Counted from the stretch's first letter, positions 7,916 to 17,474 are shown. The stretch is 64,000 nt of DNA from Paracoccus aminovorans (GCF_001546115.1 NZ_KQ955209.1:1229878-1293877); one strand, 5' to 3'. Notes: generated by a model from the sequence alone, not told the origin. Numbers and translations are program-made.

Positions 7916-8619
7916 TGGCCTCGCAGGCGCGCAGCGGCGCGTTGATAACGTTTCCGCGCCGCCCCATCGGACAGGCGGAGCGCGCTTGCCATCTCGATCT
8001 GATTTAAGCCGTCCACCGCGACGCCGAGGACCAGATCGGCATCTGACCCGATTACCGCCGACAGATCAGCCCGCAATTCCGCCCGCATCCGGGCCCGTTC
8101 CGCCCATGACGGCGGCGCGGCAATCCAGTCGGGTTCTACCTCCGCGCAAGATTGCTGGCGGTCGATCTCGCGTCGATGGGCGCGCAACAGATCGCGTTCG
8201 GTGTTCATCAGCACGGTGGCGGCGATATTGGTGACGCGACCGAGATCAAGGGTCCGGATGATTTCCGTGCTGCGGGCCAGGAGGTCGGAGCTGATCTCGT
8301 CAGCAGTGCCGACACGACGACGCAGGCAGCGGTTGCGGATCGCATCGAGCCCCGGCCACAGGGAAAGCAGCATGACGTGCAGGGCCAATCCCGCGGGACG
8401 ATCGCGGCCTTGTGACCTGCGCACGAGGGCGGCGAGAATGGCGTTTCGCCCATCGAAATCGAGATGCCCATGATGCAGGGCGCCGAGCAGCCCGACGATA
8501 TCGGCGTAAGGCCGAAGCGACGGTTCGGCCGACCGGACGGCACGATAATCGCGTTGAGATTGCAGGGTCGACGACGAACGGGCGAGATCCTCGCGGATCG
8601 CGAACCAGGAGAAAGACAC
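7903..8619 (-). CDS. Sigma-factor-like transcription regulator
   Basis: This 238-residue protein has a C-terminal segment (about residues 190-235, DGLNQIEMASALRLSDGAARKRYQRAAARL) that reads as a sigma region 4 helix-turn-helix. The middle section (SSDLLARSTEIIRTLDL...ATVLMNTERDLLRAHRRE) looks like a region 2-type helical bundle. The start is a GTG at 8619 with GGAAGG upstream. Divergent sigma-like proteins of this kind occur in mobile elements of alphaproteobacteria. It may control phage or island genes, possibly the zinc-ribbon and 729-residue genes encoded just upstream on the same strand. Confidence 0.6.
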   Translation of the reverse strand: MSFSWFAIREDLARSSSTLQSQRDYRAVRSAEPSLRPYADIVGLLGALHHGHLDFDGRNAILAALVRRSQGRDRPAGLALHVMLLSLWPGLDAIRNRCLRRRVGTADEISSDLLARSTEIIRTLDLGRVTNIAATVLMNTERDLLRAHRREIDRQQSCAEVEPDWIAAPPSWAERARMRAELRADLSAVIGSDADLVLGVAVDGLNQIEMASALRLSDGAARKRYQRAAARLRGHYRP

Positions 8620-8716
8620 GGGACGCCAGCCTTCCGGCCGGGCGTCCAGCGCCTCTCTCGGGCCTCAGGGCGTCGTGCGCCTCTGATGATCGGGAAATTC
8701 AGGCGAACGGCGCGGC

Positions 8717-8956
8717 TTAACGCGCCGGTCCCTTCGTCTGGCTCATGGTCCCGCAGCGCCGGCAGGTCGCCGTGGCGGGATAGCTGAACAGATATTCGTG
8801 ACCGCGCGCGAAGCTCACATGCATCAGGCCGTCGCGGTGGATGCCCAGCATCTTGCCGCAGCAGCTGCAGCACCAGGCGTCAGATGCGCTGGCGGTTTTG
8901 CGCGCGCTGCCAACAGCGGTGGCTTTGCGGATGGGGCGGGAGATGTAGTTCGGCAT
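8717..8956 (-). CDS. Small zinc-ribbon protein
   Basis: This 79-residue protein has two cysteine pairs, CCSCCGKM near residue 30 and CRRCG near residue 66, spaced as in a zinc ribbon, and a basic N terminus. The ATG at 8956 has GAGGAG eight bases upstream. It sits between the sigma-like gene and the 729-residue gene in the same direction. A DNA-binding or RNA-polymerase-associated role is plausible, but no family is recognised. Confidence 0.65.
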   Translation of the reverse strand: MPNYISRPIRKATAVGSARKTASASDAWCCSCCGKMLGIHRDGLMHVSFARGHEYLFSYPATATCRRCGTMSQTKGPAR

Positions 8957-9045
8957 TTGGAATGCTCCTCAGTTGGTGGAGCCTTTCCAATAATCACCCG
9001 AATGTCGGACCCGCGCCCGTCAAGATTCGGATCTGCATCCGACTC

Positions 9046-11235
9046 TTACGTCGAGCCGGGCAAATGCCCCGTTTTCAGTCGCCAGTAATTCTGCCTGTGG
9101 TTCTCGAAATAAACGCCCGCAACACTGGCGCGCGCATGGGAGGGCCACGCATCCCGCGGGCTCCGGGCGCCAGTTCCTTCGATCAGGGTGCCAGTTCGAA
9201 TTTCTGCGACGCCCGACCTATGCGCTGCAACGAGGCGTTCTATGATCCGAATTTGCTTCACCCCAGAAACGGCCAGAGGCGTCAGGCCTGGAATATACAG
9301 CATCGCGGACATCGGCCCGAACCGGGCCAGCGTGACCTCACTCCCGCCCAAGGCGAGCCGTCGACCGATCTTGAACCGCTCGAGCATTGCTGCTTGCGCA
9401 GCGTCATCAATCTTCCCATCGCTCAGGAGATCACCGAGTGGCATCACCACGTTGGGACCGAGATGGGTAAACGGGGTGGGTCCGGCCGTAAGGACGATCC
9501 CGATCCCCCCGTCCTGGCGGCTGCGCAGTATGACATCGAGGCGCTGCAGCGTGTTTGCCTGATCCAGACGTCGTGCGAAATAGATGGGAATTTCTGCATC
9601 CGACGTCCGCCACCGGCCAACATAGATCAGATCACCATCCAGTTGTTCGACCCCGACGCGGCCGATCAGCGGCTTGAGCGCAGTCACGAGGATTTCCTCC
9701 AGCCATTCGCGCCTGATCACATATTGCCTGATGTCTTCCAGCGAGACGCTGCCGAGGTCTTCCCCATGAAGACCGACTGCCGCAGCATGCCCAGACTCAG
9801 CCATCGGGCCAATATTGACATCGCCGAAATCGTCATCTTCGTCGATCAGGACGATGTTCTGCTTTTTCCGGAGTTCTAGGACACCGGCCTGCATCAGACG
9901 CTTGGGGTCGAGCCCGTGCCGCCGGATCATCCCGCCAGCGATTTCATCCTCGGGAAAATCGTGCAGGGCGAGGAGAACGGGCAGGAACTGGCTTATTTCG
10001 CGGTCGTCAAGAACCTGCAGCCGATCAAGGATGCCCCAGAACTTAACCAGACGATAGCCCAGGTCGCGTTGTTCCGGATCAGGCTTGCTTTGCAGGTTCG
10101 AACGGGTATCGCCAAAAGAAATCTCGAGCGATCGCCCCTTCTTGCTGCCCGGACGGGCGTAATGCACCGCCACTGCCAGCCGGCTGAAGCCCTCGGCGTG
10201 TTTGAGGATCCGATCACCCCCGAGATAACGCTGTGCTATGGCCTCGATGTGGTCGTCGATGGTGACGCGCAGCGCAAGGCGACGCGACCAGTTGCCGAGG
10301 CGCAGTTCCACTTCGATCAGGCGCGCAGCGGACACATCCACATCGTCCCAGGACGGCAAGGGTAGCGTCAGGGATTTTCTGAACCGCGACAGATCGTATC
10401 GTCGCCAGCTCAACGGCTTGCTGGAGAGGTCAGTTTTGAGAACCACTTCTGCAAATGCATCGCCGAGAATCTTGCGCACCTTGGGCGCGGGCCCGCAGAT
10501 TTCCATGGTGCGTTCCGCCGGCGTCCAGATCAGCGTTGCTTCATTCGGCGGGCGAAAATAGATCGGCATCCGTATTCCGTTGCCCTTGTAGTTGAGAACG
10601 CTGGACAAGGGGCCACCGTGACGAACAATCACCATCACCGACGGGGGATGGGTCTGCGTCCCCGGCAGATCGATACTGCGGATTGTAACCTGGGAGGGCA
10701 ATTCAAGCCGGGCCGTCAGCAGCGATGCCAATGCCTCTTCATCGATCTTGCCGGCATCGATCCGTTCAGCCGTTCCCGCCGTCGCCTCGAACGAATCGTA
10801 CATCTTCCCAAAGTCGCGGTATTGGCGTGCCGCGTGAAACGCTTCGGCGTCCTCGAAATCTTCTGGGTGACGCAGGAACAGCCATGTGCTTCGGCAGAGC
10901 GCGTCCGGCTGGTCATAAAGCTCCTCCATTTCCTCGTGCGATCTGCGGTCGACGGCCACATGCTCGAGCGATGTCGGTCCCTTGCCCACCGCGAGGGAGC
11001 GAATCCGCCTGCAGCGGTCCTCCACTGGGCGCAAATCATCGGCCGCAAAGGCGTCCAGTCGGCCGAGCAATTCCGCGCGCCAGTCATCTTTATTGTCTGT
11101 CGTCGGCCAGTCGATCGCGATTTCAGGTTCGCTATCGGACCCCCGGTATTCGAGGATCTCGCGCAAGAGCGGTATCGGCGCCGTTTCCACGAAGTCGAAG
11201 GTTTCAGGGCCGAGATTGCGGAACTTCCGGCTCAT
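9046..11235 (-). CDS. Large protein of unknown function (729 residues)
   Basis: I do not recognise this protein. The ATG at 11235 has GAGG six bases upstream and is preferred to a TTG at 11253. There is no signal peptide, membrane segment, Walker motif, nuclease signature or zinc-binding cluster that I can see. The sequence looks like a soluble mix of alpha and beta elements, with an acidic N-terminal third and a stretch IVLIDEDDDFGDVNIG near residue 460. It heads a same-strand set with the zinc-ribbon and sigma-like genes and is divergent from the recombinase cassette. Its size and island setting suggest cargo of the mobile element, perhaps defensive, but nothing in the sequence proves it. 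Confidence 0.7.
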   Translation of the reverse strand: MSRKFRNLGPETFDFVETAPIPLLREILEYRGSDSEPEIAIDWPTTDNKDDWRAELLGRLDAFAADDLRPVEDRCRRIRSLAVGKGPTSLEHVAVDRRSHEEMEELYDQPDALCRSTWLFLRHPEDFEDAEAFHAARQYRDFGKMYDSFEATAGTAERIDAGKIDEEALASLLTARLELPSQVTIRSIDLPGTQTHPPSVMVIVRHGGPLSSVLNYKGNGIRMPIYFRPPNEATLIWTPAERTMEICGPAPKVRKILGDAFAEVVLKTDLSSKPLSWRRYDLSRFRKSLTLPLPSWDDVDVSAARLIEVELRLGNWSRRLALRVTIDDHIEAIAQRYLGGDRILKHAEGFSRLAVAVHYARPGSKKGRSLEISFGDTRSNLQSKPDPEQRDLGYRLVKFWGILDRLQVLDDREISQFLPVLLALHDFPEDEIAGGMIRRHGLDPKRLMQAGVLELRKKQNIVLIDEDDDFGDVNIGPMAESGHAAAVGLHGEDLGSVSLEDIRQYVIRREWLEEILVTALKPLIGRVGVEQLDGDLIYVGRWRTSDAEIPIYFARRLDQANTLQRLDVILRSRQDGGIGIVLTAGPTPFTHLGPNVVMPLGDLLSDGKIDDAAQAAMLERFKIGRRLALGGSEVTLARFGPMSAMLYIPGLTPLAVSGVKQIRIIERLVAAHRSGVAEIRTGTLIEGTGARSPRDAWPSHARASVAGVYFENHRQNYWRLKTGHLPGST

Positions 11236-11372
11236 CGGTTGCCTCACCGCCAAATGATAACGCTCGCGTGATTACAGCGCAGGCGTGCGCGCTGTGGCAA
11301 TATTTTTGTGGACCGTGTCCCGATCCGCCGGCACGGGTGGCATTTCATCTTCGAGAAGCCCGTGAGCCCGAG

Positions 11373-11576
11373 ATGAAGCGCCCCAATCCCCTGTCACCCT
11401 CCCTCATGACACCCGCCGAACGTCGCACCGAGCTGTGCGGCCTGCTGGCGCTCGGGCTGGTTCGGCTGCGGATGCGGGAGGCGGGCGAAGTATCTGACGA
11501 TACCGGAGAAAGTTGCCTACACTCTCCGCCCGACCAATGCAGTCATGCAACTCCAACGCACCGGAGAACTGCATGA
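11373..11576 (+). CDS. Small conserved protein heading the recombinase cassette
   Basis: This 67-residue protein (MKRPNPLSPSLMTPAERRTELCGLLALG...) has the LMTPAERR...ALGLVRLR pattern that I recognise from small proteins placed directly before DUF2924 and serine recombinase genes in alphaproteobacteria. Its stop overlaps the next start (ATGA at 11573-11576). The function is unknown; a helical regulator of the cassette is a reasonable guess. Confidence 0.72.
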   Translation: MKRPNPLSPSLMTPAERRTELCGLLALGLVRLRMREAGEVSDDTGESCLHSPPDQCSHATPTHRRTA

Positions 11577-12028
11577 ACAAGCCCGATCCCATCCCCGCGC
11601 GCCTCGCCGCGCTCAAGACCACCCCGACGCCCGACCTGAAGAAGCGATGGCGCGACCTGTTCGACAGCGAGCCGCCGCCGTGCAATCGCCGCTACCTGGA
11701 AAGCCGCCTGGCCTACCGGATCCAGGAACTCGCCTATGGCGGGCTGAAGCCCGAGACCGTCCGGCGGCTGGAACGGCTGGGCGAGGAACTGGACGGCGGC
11801 GACCGGAAGAAGCGCAGCATTCGTGCCGACCGCGGTCGTCCCATCACCGGCACCCGGTTGCTGCGAGAATGGCAGGGCGTCGAACAGATTGTCACCGTCA
11901 CTGCCGACGGGTTCGAATGGCAGGGCCGCCCTTACAAGTCGCTGTCCGCCATCGCCCGGGCGATCACCGGCACGCGGTGGAACGGGTGGGTCTTCTTCGG
12001 GCTCAAGAACCACAGGGGGCGGACATGA
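11573..12028 (+). CDS. DUF2924 protein, recombinase partner
   Basis: This 151-residue DUF2924 protein is encoded directly before a large serine recombinase. It shows the family pattern LKKRWRDLF (residues 19-27), a basic middle and the C-terminal GFEWQGRPYKSLSAIARAITGTRWNGWVFFGL, which is similar to a DNA-binding module. The gene starts at the ATG at 11573, overlapping the stop of the small upstream gene, and its own stop overlaps the recombinase start. It probably helps the recombinase at DNA sites, but its exact function is unknown. Confidence 0.85.
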   Translation: MNKPDPIPARLAALKTTPTPDLKKRWRDLFDSEPPPCNRRYLESRLAYRIQELAYGGLKPETVRRLERLGEELDGGDRKKRSIRADRGRPITGTRLLREWQGVEQIVTVTADGFEWQGRPYKSLSAIARAITGTRWNGWVFFGLKNHRGRT

Positions 12029-13350
12029 CGAAGCCCATGGAAAAATCAAAGGTCGTCCGCAAGCTGTGGTGCGCGGTCTACACCCGGAAATCCTCAGAGG
12101 AAGGGCTGGAGCAGGAGTTCAACTCGCTCCACGCCCAGCGGGAGGCTTGCGAGGCGTTCATCGCCAGCCAGCGGTCCGAGGGCTGGGTGCTGGTCCGCGA
12201 TCAGTATGACGACGGCGGCATCTCCGGCGGCACGCTGGAACGGCCGGGCCTGAAACGGTTGATGGCAGACATCGAGGACGGGCTGGTCGACGTGGTGGTG
12301 GTCTACAAGATCGACCGCCTCAGCCGCTCGCTGGCGGATTTCGCCAAATTGGTCGAGGTGTTCGACCGGAACGGCGTCACCTTCGTCTCGGTAACCCAGT
12401 CCCTCAACACCACCACGTCGATGGGACGGCTGACGCTGAACATCCTGCTCTCCTTCGCCCAGTTCGAGCGCGAGGTCACGGCCGAGCGCATCCGCGACAA
12501 GGTCGCCGCCAGCCGGAAAAAGGGCATGTGGATGGGTGGGGTGCCACCCTTCGGGTATCGGGTGGAAAATCGGAAACTGCTGGTCGAAGAAGCCGCCGCC
12601 GCGCATGTGCGCTGGATCTTTGCCCGTTTCCTCGAGATCGGGTCTTGCACGGAACTGGCGCGAGACGTCGGCGCTCGCGGCATCCGGACGCCGCGCGGCA
12701 ACAGGATCGACAAGAAATACATCTACCGGATGCTGAGCAACCGCGCCTACATCGGCGAGGCGGTGCACAAGGGCGACAGCTACCCTGGCGAGCACGACGC
12801 CATCATCGACCGCGAGACGTGGGACCGCGTCCACGCCATACTGCAGGAGAGCCCGCGCAAGCGCGCCGCGCGCACCCGCGCTGAGACGCCCGCACTGCTG
12901 AAGGGGCTGCTATTCGGCCCGGATGGCGCGGCCTTCTCGCCGACGCATACCCGCAAGGGCGGGCGGTTGTACCGCTACTATGTCAGCCAGACGGTGCTGA
13001 AGCATGGCGCTGGATCCTGCCCCATCGGCCGCGTGCCAGCAGCGGAGATCGAGGCCGCGGTCATCGACCAACTCCGTGCCGTGTTCCGGCAGCCAGAGAT
13101 TGTTGCGGGGACTTGGAAGGCCGCTCGGGGGCAGGACCGCGACCTCGTCGAAGCCGACGCACGCCGCGCGCTCGGCGACCTCGACGCGCTCTGGGCCGCA
13201 CTCTTCCCGGCCGAGCAGGCGCGCATCGTAGCGCTGCTTGTCGAGCGGATCGACATCGGCCCTGACGGCTTCGACCTGCGCCTGCGCATCGACGGCCTAG
13301 GCGGCCTCGCGCGCGAGATGCTCGCGGGCGAAATCGGAGAGGCCGCATGA
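12025..13350 (+). CDS. Large serine recombinase (resolvase/invertase family)
   Basis: This 441-residue site-specific recombinase probably integrates or excises the element. The N-terminal resolvase domain has the catalytic serine S23 in YTRKSS, the conserved VVVYKIDRLSRS and SFAQFEREVTAERIRDK. A recombinase domain follows (GYRVENRKL...RIDKKYIYRMLSNRAYIGEAVHKGDSYPGEHDAII), then a zinc-ribbon-type segment with little cysteine content. Its length is at the short end of the large serine class. It is the third of four genes linked by ATGA overlaps. It could be the integrase of the phage block at 1-7.1 kb or of a separate element. Confidence 0.92.
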   Translation: MTKPMEKSKVVRKLWCAVYTRKSSEEGLEQEFNSLHAQREACEAFIASQRSEGWVLVRDQYDDGGISGGTLERPGLKRLMADIEDGLVDVVVVYKIDRLSRSLADFAKLVEVFDRNGVTFVSVTQSLNTTTSMGRLTLNILLSFAQFEREVTAERIRDKVAASRKKGMWMGGVPPFGYRVENRKLLVEEAAAAHVRWIFARFLEIGSCTELARDVGARGIRTPRGNRIDKKYIYRMLSNRAYIGEAVHKGDSYPGEHDAIIDRETWDRVHAILQESPRKRAARTRAETPALLKGLLFGPDGAAFSPTHTRKGGRLYRYYVSQTVLKHGAGSCPIGRVPAAEIEAAVIDQLRAVFRQPEIVAGTWKAARGQDRDLVEADARRALGDLDALWAALFPAEQARIVALLVERIDIGPDGFDLRLRIDGLGGLAREMLAGEIGEAA

Positions 13351-13724
13351 CCCGCTCCGCCTCCGCCGACACCGTCACCCTGCGCGTCCCGTTCCGGCTC
13401 GCGAAGCGCGGCGGGCGAAAGGAGATGCACCTGCCCGAAGGCATCGCGCCGCCCCGGCGCCCCGACGACGCTCTAGTCAAGGCGCTGGCCCGCGCGTTCC
13501 GCTGGAAGCGGATGATCGACATCGGTCGGCACGCGACCATTGCCGACCTCGCCGCGCAGGAAGGCATCGCCCCGTCCTACCTCACCCGCGTCCTGCGCCT
13601 GACGCTGCTCGCGCCGGACATCGTCGAGGCAATTCTGGAAGGGCAGCAAGGGCCGGACGTGACGCTGGCCCGACTGATGGTCGGGTTCCCGGAGGAATGG
13701 GAGAGGCAGCTGGAGTCTTTCTGA
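13347..13724 (+). CDS. Small helix-turn-helix protein coupled to the recombinase
   Basis: This 125-residue protein contains a helix-turn-helix (ATIADLAAQEGIAPSYLTRVLRLTLLAP, residues 55-82). Similar short genes commonly follow DUF2924-recombinase pairs in alphaproteobacteria. Its start overlaps the recombinase stop (ATGA at 13347-13350). It is likely a directionality or regulatory factor of the cassette, by inference. Confidence 0.75.
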   Translation: MTRSASADTVTLRVPFRLAKRGGRKEMHLPEGIAPPRRPDDALVKALARAFRWKRMIDIGRHATIADLAAQEGIAPSYLTRVLRLTLLAPDIVEAILEGQQGPDVTLARLMVGFPEEWERQLESF

Positions 13725-13837
13725 CATTTTCGGCACTTCCAGTCCAATCTTCGACTTGATCCCGAAATCATCGCGTGATTGCTTGGGCTTGATCCAGTTC
13801 TTCTGGAGATTGCTCGTATGGTGATCGGGAGGGCATT

Positions 13838-16471
13838 GTGCCGGGGCCTCAGGTTGATGGATTGATTGAACGCATTCGCCAGGCGCTGCCTCGGCATGGC
13901 AATCTCGAAAGCGCGGTTGCTGCTGTTCGCGCCGAACTCGACCTCCTTTCCCCGGGGCTTGCGGCTCATCTGTCTGCTGAAATCGACGAAGCCGCTGCCA
14001 TCGTCGCCCGCGAGTTCGAACAGATCGAGATACTCCACAGCCATTCGGTGATCAGGAAACGGCCGAAATGGTACTTCGGCCCAAGGCCGTCGGACCTGCA
14101 CTGGCCTGCCGTGAAGTCCTTCCTTCTCAACGAGAAGAAGTGGCACAAGGACGACGTGCGCGGCATCGATGACGCCTCGAACGAGGTGGTCTCTCTTCTC
14201 GAGAACCCGCGGGATCCAGCGAGGAACCAGTTCTCGTGTCGCGGACTGGTCGTAGGCCACGTCCAGTCGGGCAAAACGGCCAACATGACGGCCGTTATCG
14301 CGAAGGCGCTCGATGCTGGCTACGACACCGTGATCGTCCTCGCCGGTCTCACGAACAAGCTGCGCCACCAGACCCAGCTCAGGTTGTATTCCGACCTGGT
14401 GCGACGCAATCCCCTGAACTGGCAAGTCCTGACGTCGAACGAGGTGGACAGGGATTTCCGGGCACCGCCTCAGGGCGGTTTCCTCTCCCATTCCGACAAG
14501 GCGCAGCTGGCCGTCATCAAGAAGAACGTCTCGCCCCTTGGAGAATTGCGTAAGGCCATCAGGGAGACATTGCCGGCTGTGTTGCAGCAGCTCCGGGTTC
14601 TGGTCATCGACGACGAATGCGACCAGGCAAGCGTCAACTCGGCGCGGGGCGAGCTCGACATGACGGCCATCAACCAGCGCATCCGCGAGCTTCTCGGTCT
14701 GCTCCCTTCGGTTACCTACGTCGGCTACACTGCCACACCCTTCGCGAATGTGCTGATCAACCCATACCGTGTCGACGGCCAGGAGCTCGACGATCTCTAT
14801 CCACGGGATTTCATCACGGCACTGCCGAAGCCCGATCGGTACTTCGGCACAGAGCGTCTGTTCGGGAAGACGCCCATCGATCCGGAGGACGTGCGGCCCG
14901 ACGAGGAAGGGCTCGACATGATCCGCGACGTGCCGGATGAGGACGAGGCGGGGCTGCAGCCGCGCAGCAGGAAGGAGCGCGACGCCTTCCAGCCTGCCAT
15001 GACGCCGAGCCTCGAGGCCGCCATCCTCTACTTCCTCGCGTGCTGCGCCGCTCGGCGCGCCCGCGGACATGGGGACCAGCACATGACGATGCTGGTGCAT
15101 ACGTCGGCCTACGTTCGTGCGCACGAGCGGGTCGCGGCACTGATCGAAGGCTGGGTCGACGTGCACCGCGGGGATCTGGTCGATCAGGCATCCGACATCG
15201 GTTCCCAGCTCGGTCGGGTCTGGGACGAGGAACAGGGACGACTGCCGGACGACCTGACTGATGCCAATCCGGTCACCTTGGAAGAGGTCTTCCAGTATCT
15301 GCCGGAAGTACTTGAAGCGATCGAGTTCCCGGTTGAGAACGGCGCAAGCGACGACAGGATCGACTATTCCGGCAAGGCAAGAACCTATATCGTGGTGGGC
15401 GGCTCCATCCTCGCTCGGGGCCTGACCCTCGAAGGCCTGATGGTCAGCTATTTCCTGCGAACGGCGAACCAGTATGACACGCTCCTCCAGATGGGACGGT
15501 GGTTCGGCTACCGGCCCGGTTACGAGGATCTTCCGCGGATCTGGATGCCGCGCGGCCTGAAGCTGAGGTTCAGGCAACTTGCCTCCGTCGAGCAGGAAAT
15601 CAGGGACGACATCGAACAGTATCGGCTTCGCGACCTAACGCCGATGGACCTTGCGGTCCGGATCAGGGCAATCCCCGGTATGGCGATTACGGCGGCAAAC
15701 AAGATGCGTGCCGCGAGGCGCTGCGCGGTCAGCTATTGGGGAACCCACCGCCAGACGTTCCGTTTCGTTCACACTGACGGGGGACTGCTCGAGAGGAACT
15801 GGGCAGCAGGCAGCGAACTGGTCAGCCGTATCGAGGCGCTTGGCCTGCGTGATCGGGAAACGGCGGACCGCAAGCTCTGGCGCAACGTACCGAAGTCGTC
15901 GGTCCGCAGATTCCTTGAGGCCTATTTCGTCGAGCCCACCCAGGCCGATCTTCTGCCCGCAATGTTGCTGCCTTTCGTCGACGGGGCCGATCCGCGCCTG
16001 TCTCGATGGAACGTCGGTATCGTCGAGTCCAGCCGCGGTCGCGATTCAGAAACTCCTCTTGGTACGATCGGTGCTGTCATGACGGTCAACCGCGCGCGGT
16101 TGAAGGACACAAACGGGATCGCGGACATCAAAGCGCTGATGTCGAGACGCGATGTGGTTTTTGACTGTGGCGACGATGTCGGAGGCAACGGAACGTGGGA
16201 TGAACTTAAGGCGGCGAGGCTGGACGCTTTGGGACAGGTTCCACTTCTCCTGCTCTATCCCATCGCGCGGGACTCGCGCCCCGAGCGCGAAAGCAAGGCG
16301 AGAGTGCCGCTCGATGCCGTGCATGACGTGCTCGGCATCGGGATCGTCTTCCCCGGATCGGTCACGGAAGGCGGGAGCTTCGTCTCGGTAGAACTGCAGC
16401 CGCTGTCGGCCGAGGAAGTTGCCGCGATCGAGGAAGAGGAGGCCGCGCAGACGGAGGCAGCAGGTGTCTAG
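13838..16471 (+). CDS. Z1-domain superfamily II helicase of a restriction-type defence system
   Basis: This 877-residue protein is a nucleic-acid-dependent ATPase of the Z1 family. Motifs read in order: Walker A GHVQSGKT (140-147), the acidic IDDEC (257-261), YTATPF (297-302), and the C-terminal helicase motifs GGSILARGLTLEGL and QMGRWFGYR. The GTG at 13838 has GGGAGG six bases upstream. The family is known from clusters with GHKL ATPases, PD-(D/E)XK nucleases, Dcm-type methylases and Vsr nucleases. It leads a tightly packed operon and most likely moves or remodels DNA for the nuclease partners. Confidence 0.92.
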   Translation: MPGPQVDGLIERIRQALPRHGNLESAVAAVRAELDLLSPGLAAHLSAEIDEAAAIVAREFEQIEILHSHSVIRKRPKWYFGPRPSDLHWPAVKSFLLNEKKWHKDDVRGIDDASNEVVSLLENPRDPARNQFSCRGLVVGHVQSGKTANMTAVIAKALDAGYDTVIVLAGLTNKLRHQTQLRLYSDLVRRNPLNWQVLTSNEVDRDFRAPPQGGFLSHSDKAQLAVIKKNVSPLGELRKAIRETLPAVLQQLRVLVIDDECDQASVNSARGELDMTAINQRIRELLGLLPSVTYVGYTATPFANVLINPYRVDGQELDDLYPRDFITALPKPDRYFGTERLFGKTPIDPEDVRPDEEGLDMIRDVPDEDEAGLQPRSRKERDAFQPAMTPSLEAAILYFLACCAARRARGHGDQHMTMLVHTSAYVRAHERVAALIEGWVDVHRGDLVDQASDIGSQLGRVWDEEQGRLPDDLTDANPVTLEEVFQYLPEVLEAIEFPVENGASDDRIDYSGKARTYIVVGGSILARGLTLEGLMVSYFLRTANQYDTLLQMGRWFGYRPGYEDLPRIWMPRGLKLRFRQLASVEQEIRDDIEQYRLRDLTPMDLAVRIRAIPGMAITAANKMRAARRCAVSYWGTHRQTFRFVHTDGGLLERNWAAGSELVSRIEALGLRDRETADRKLWRNVPKSSVRRFLEAYFVEPTQADLLPAMLLPFVDGADPRLSRWNVGIVESSRGRDSETPLGTIGAVMTVNRARLKDTNGIADIKALMSRRDVVFDCGDDVGGNGTWDELKAARLDALGQVPLLLLYPIARDSRPERESKARVPLDAVHDVLGIGIVFPGSVTEGGSFVSVELQPLSAEEVAAIEEEEAAQTEAAGV

Positions 16472-17474
16472 ACCCGAGCAGGAGAGCCCGGTGCAGGGAC
16501 GCTGGAACGTCCTTCGGGCAGGTCACATCCAAGGAGATGGTCTCGGCATACCCTCGTTGCCTCTTGGCGCAACTACGAAGGCGGGGCCCGTTCGGCTGGC
16601 CGTCGGTTCCGGCGGAGAGGCGCGGCTGCTGGTGCCGCTTGCGGCGGGCGAGAAGATCGGTGCCCTCGAGACGGGCAATGCCTTGAAGATCGCCGTTACG
16701 ACACTCACGCAAAGGCAACGCGCGATCCGGTTTCTCGACGTCATCTGCAAGTCGCCGGATCTCGAAGCCGTATTCGGCGAGGTCGTGGATGACATCGTCC
16801 GCCGTCTGGCCGACCGGAAGGACGGGGTCGTGGCGGTGGCAGGTGCGCTCGATGACTTCCGCGAACTGCTCGTCCCGCCGACAGGGAGCGAGATGGACAG
16901 ATCGCGGGTTGTCGGCCTCGTGGCCGAGCTGGTCGTGTTGAACCGGCTCTTGGACAACTCGCCGTCAGCCTGGCGCTGCTGGCGCGGGCCGGCCGGAGAC
17001 CGACACGACTTCCGGGCGAGAGACGTCTCGCTGGAGGTCAAGGCATCGCTCGGCGTAGGGGCCTGCGAGGTCACCATCAACGGCATCGATCAGCTGGAAC
17101 CGCCTGCGGGCGGATCGCTGCACCTTGCGCATCTGATCCTCGAAGCGGTCGAGGGCGGGCTTCTCACCGTGGCTTCGCTCGGAGACAGGGCTTTGCTGCG
17201 GGCCGACGACCCCGCGGGACTGCGGGCACTGTTCGCGGCCGTCGGCTGCACGGATGTGCATGACGCCGCATGGAACCGTTTCGCATTCAGGGCGGAGGCA
17301 GAACGCCTCTATCGTGTCGGCCCAGGTCTTCCCCGGATAGCGCCTTCGAGCTTTATCGGAGGAATGATCCCTGCAGGTATCGTCGATGCGACCTACAGGA
17401 TCGATCTCGGGCATGCCTCCGACGCAGAATGCCCGCCAGCGGAATTCGTCTCACTCCTTCAGGAATTGTCTTGA
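16464..17474 (+). CDS. PD-(D/E)XK-family nuclease (DUF4420-like), probable restriction subunit
   Basis: This 336-residue protein has the active-site layout of PD-(D/E)XK nucleases: E155 in GLVAELVVL, D182 in RHDFR and E191-V-K193 in SLEVKAS, followed by the NGIDQL turn. It resembles the DUF4420 group found beside Z1 helicases. The start is the GTG at 16464, inside the end of the Z1 gene (8-bp overlap) with GGAGG upstream. Its role would be cutting unmodified DNA in the system formed with the Z1, GHKL and methylase proteins. Confidence 0.85.
   Translation: MSRPEQESPVQGRWNVLRAGHIQGDGLGIPSLPLGATTKAGPVRLAVGSGGEARLLVPLAAGEKIGALETGNALKIAVTTLTQRQRAIRFLDVICKSPDLEAVFGEVVDDIVRRLADRKDGVVAVAGALDDFRELLVPPTGSEMDRSRVVGLVAELVVLNRLLDNSPSAWRCWRGPAGDRHDFRARDVSLEVKASLGVGACEVTINGIDQLEPPAGGSLHLAHLILEAVEGGLLTVASLGDRALLRADDPAGLRALFAAVGCTDVHDAAWNRFAFRAEAERLYRVGPGLPRIAPSSFIGGMIPAGIVDATYRIDLGHASDAECPPAEFVSLLQELS

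Noticed and set aside
13577..15577. Minus-strand open frame of 666 codons opposite the Z1 gene
   Set aside because: The + strand holds the complete helicase with all motifs. The minus frame is a shadow.
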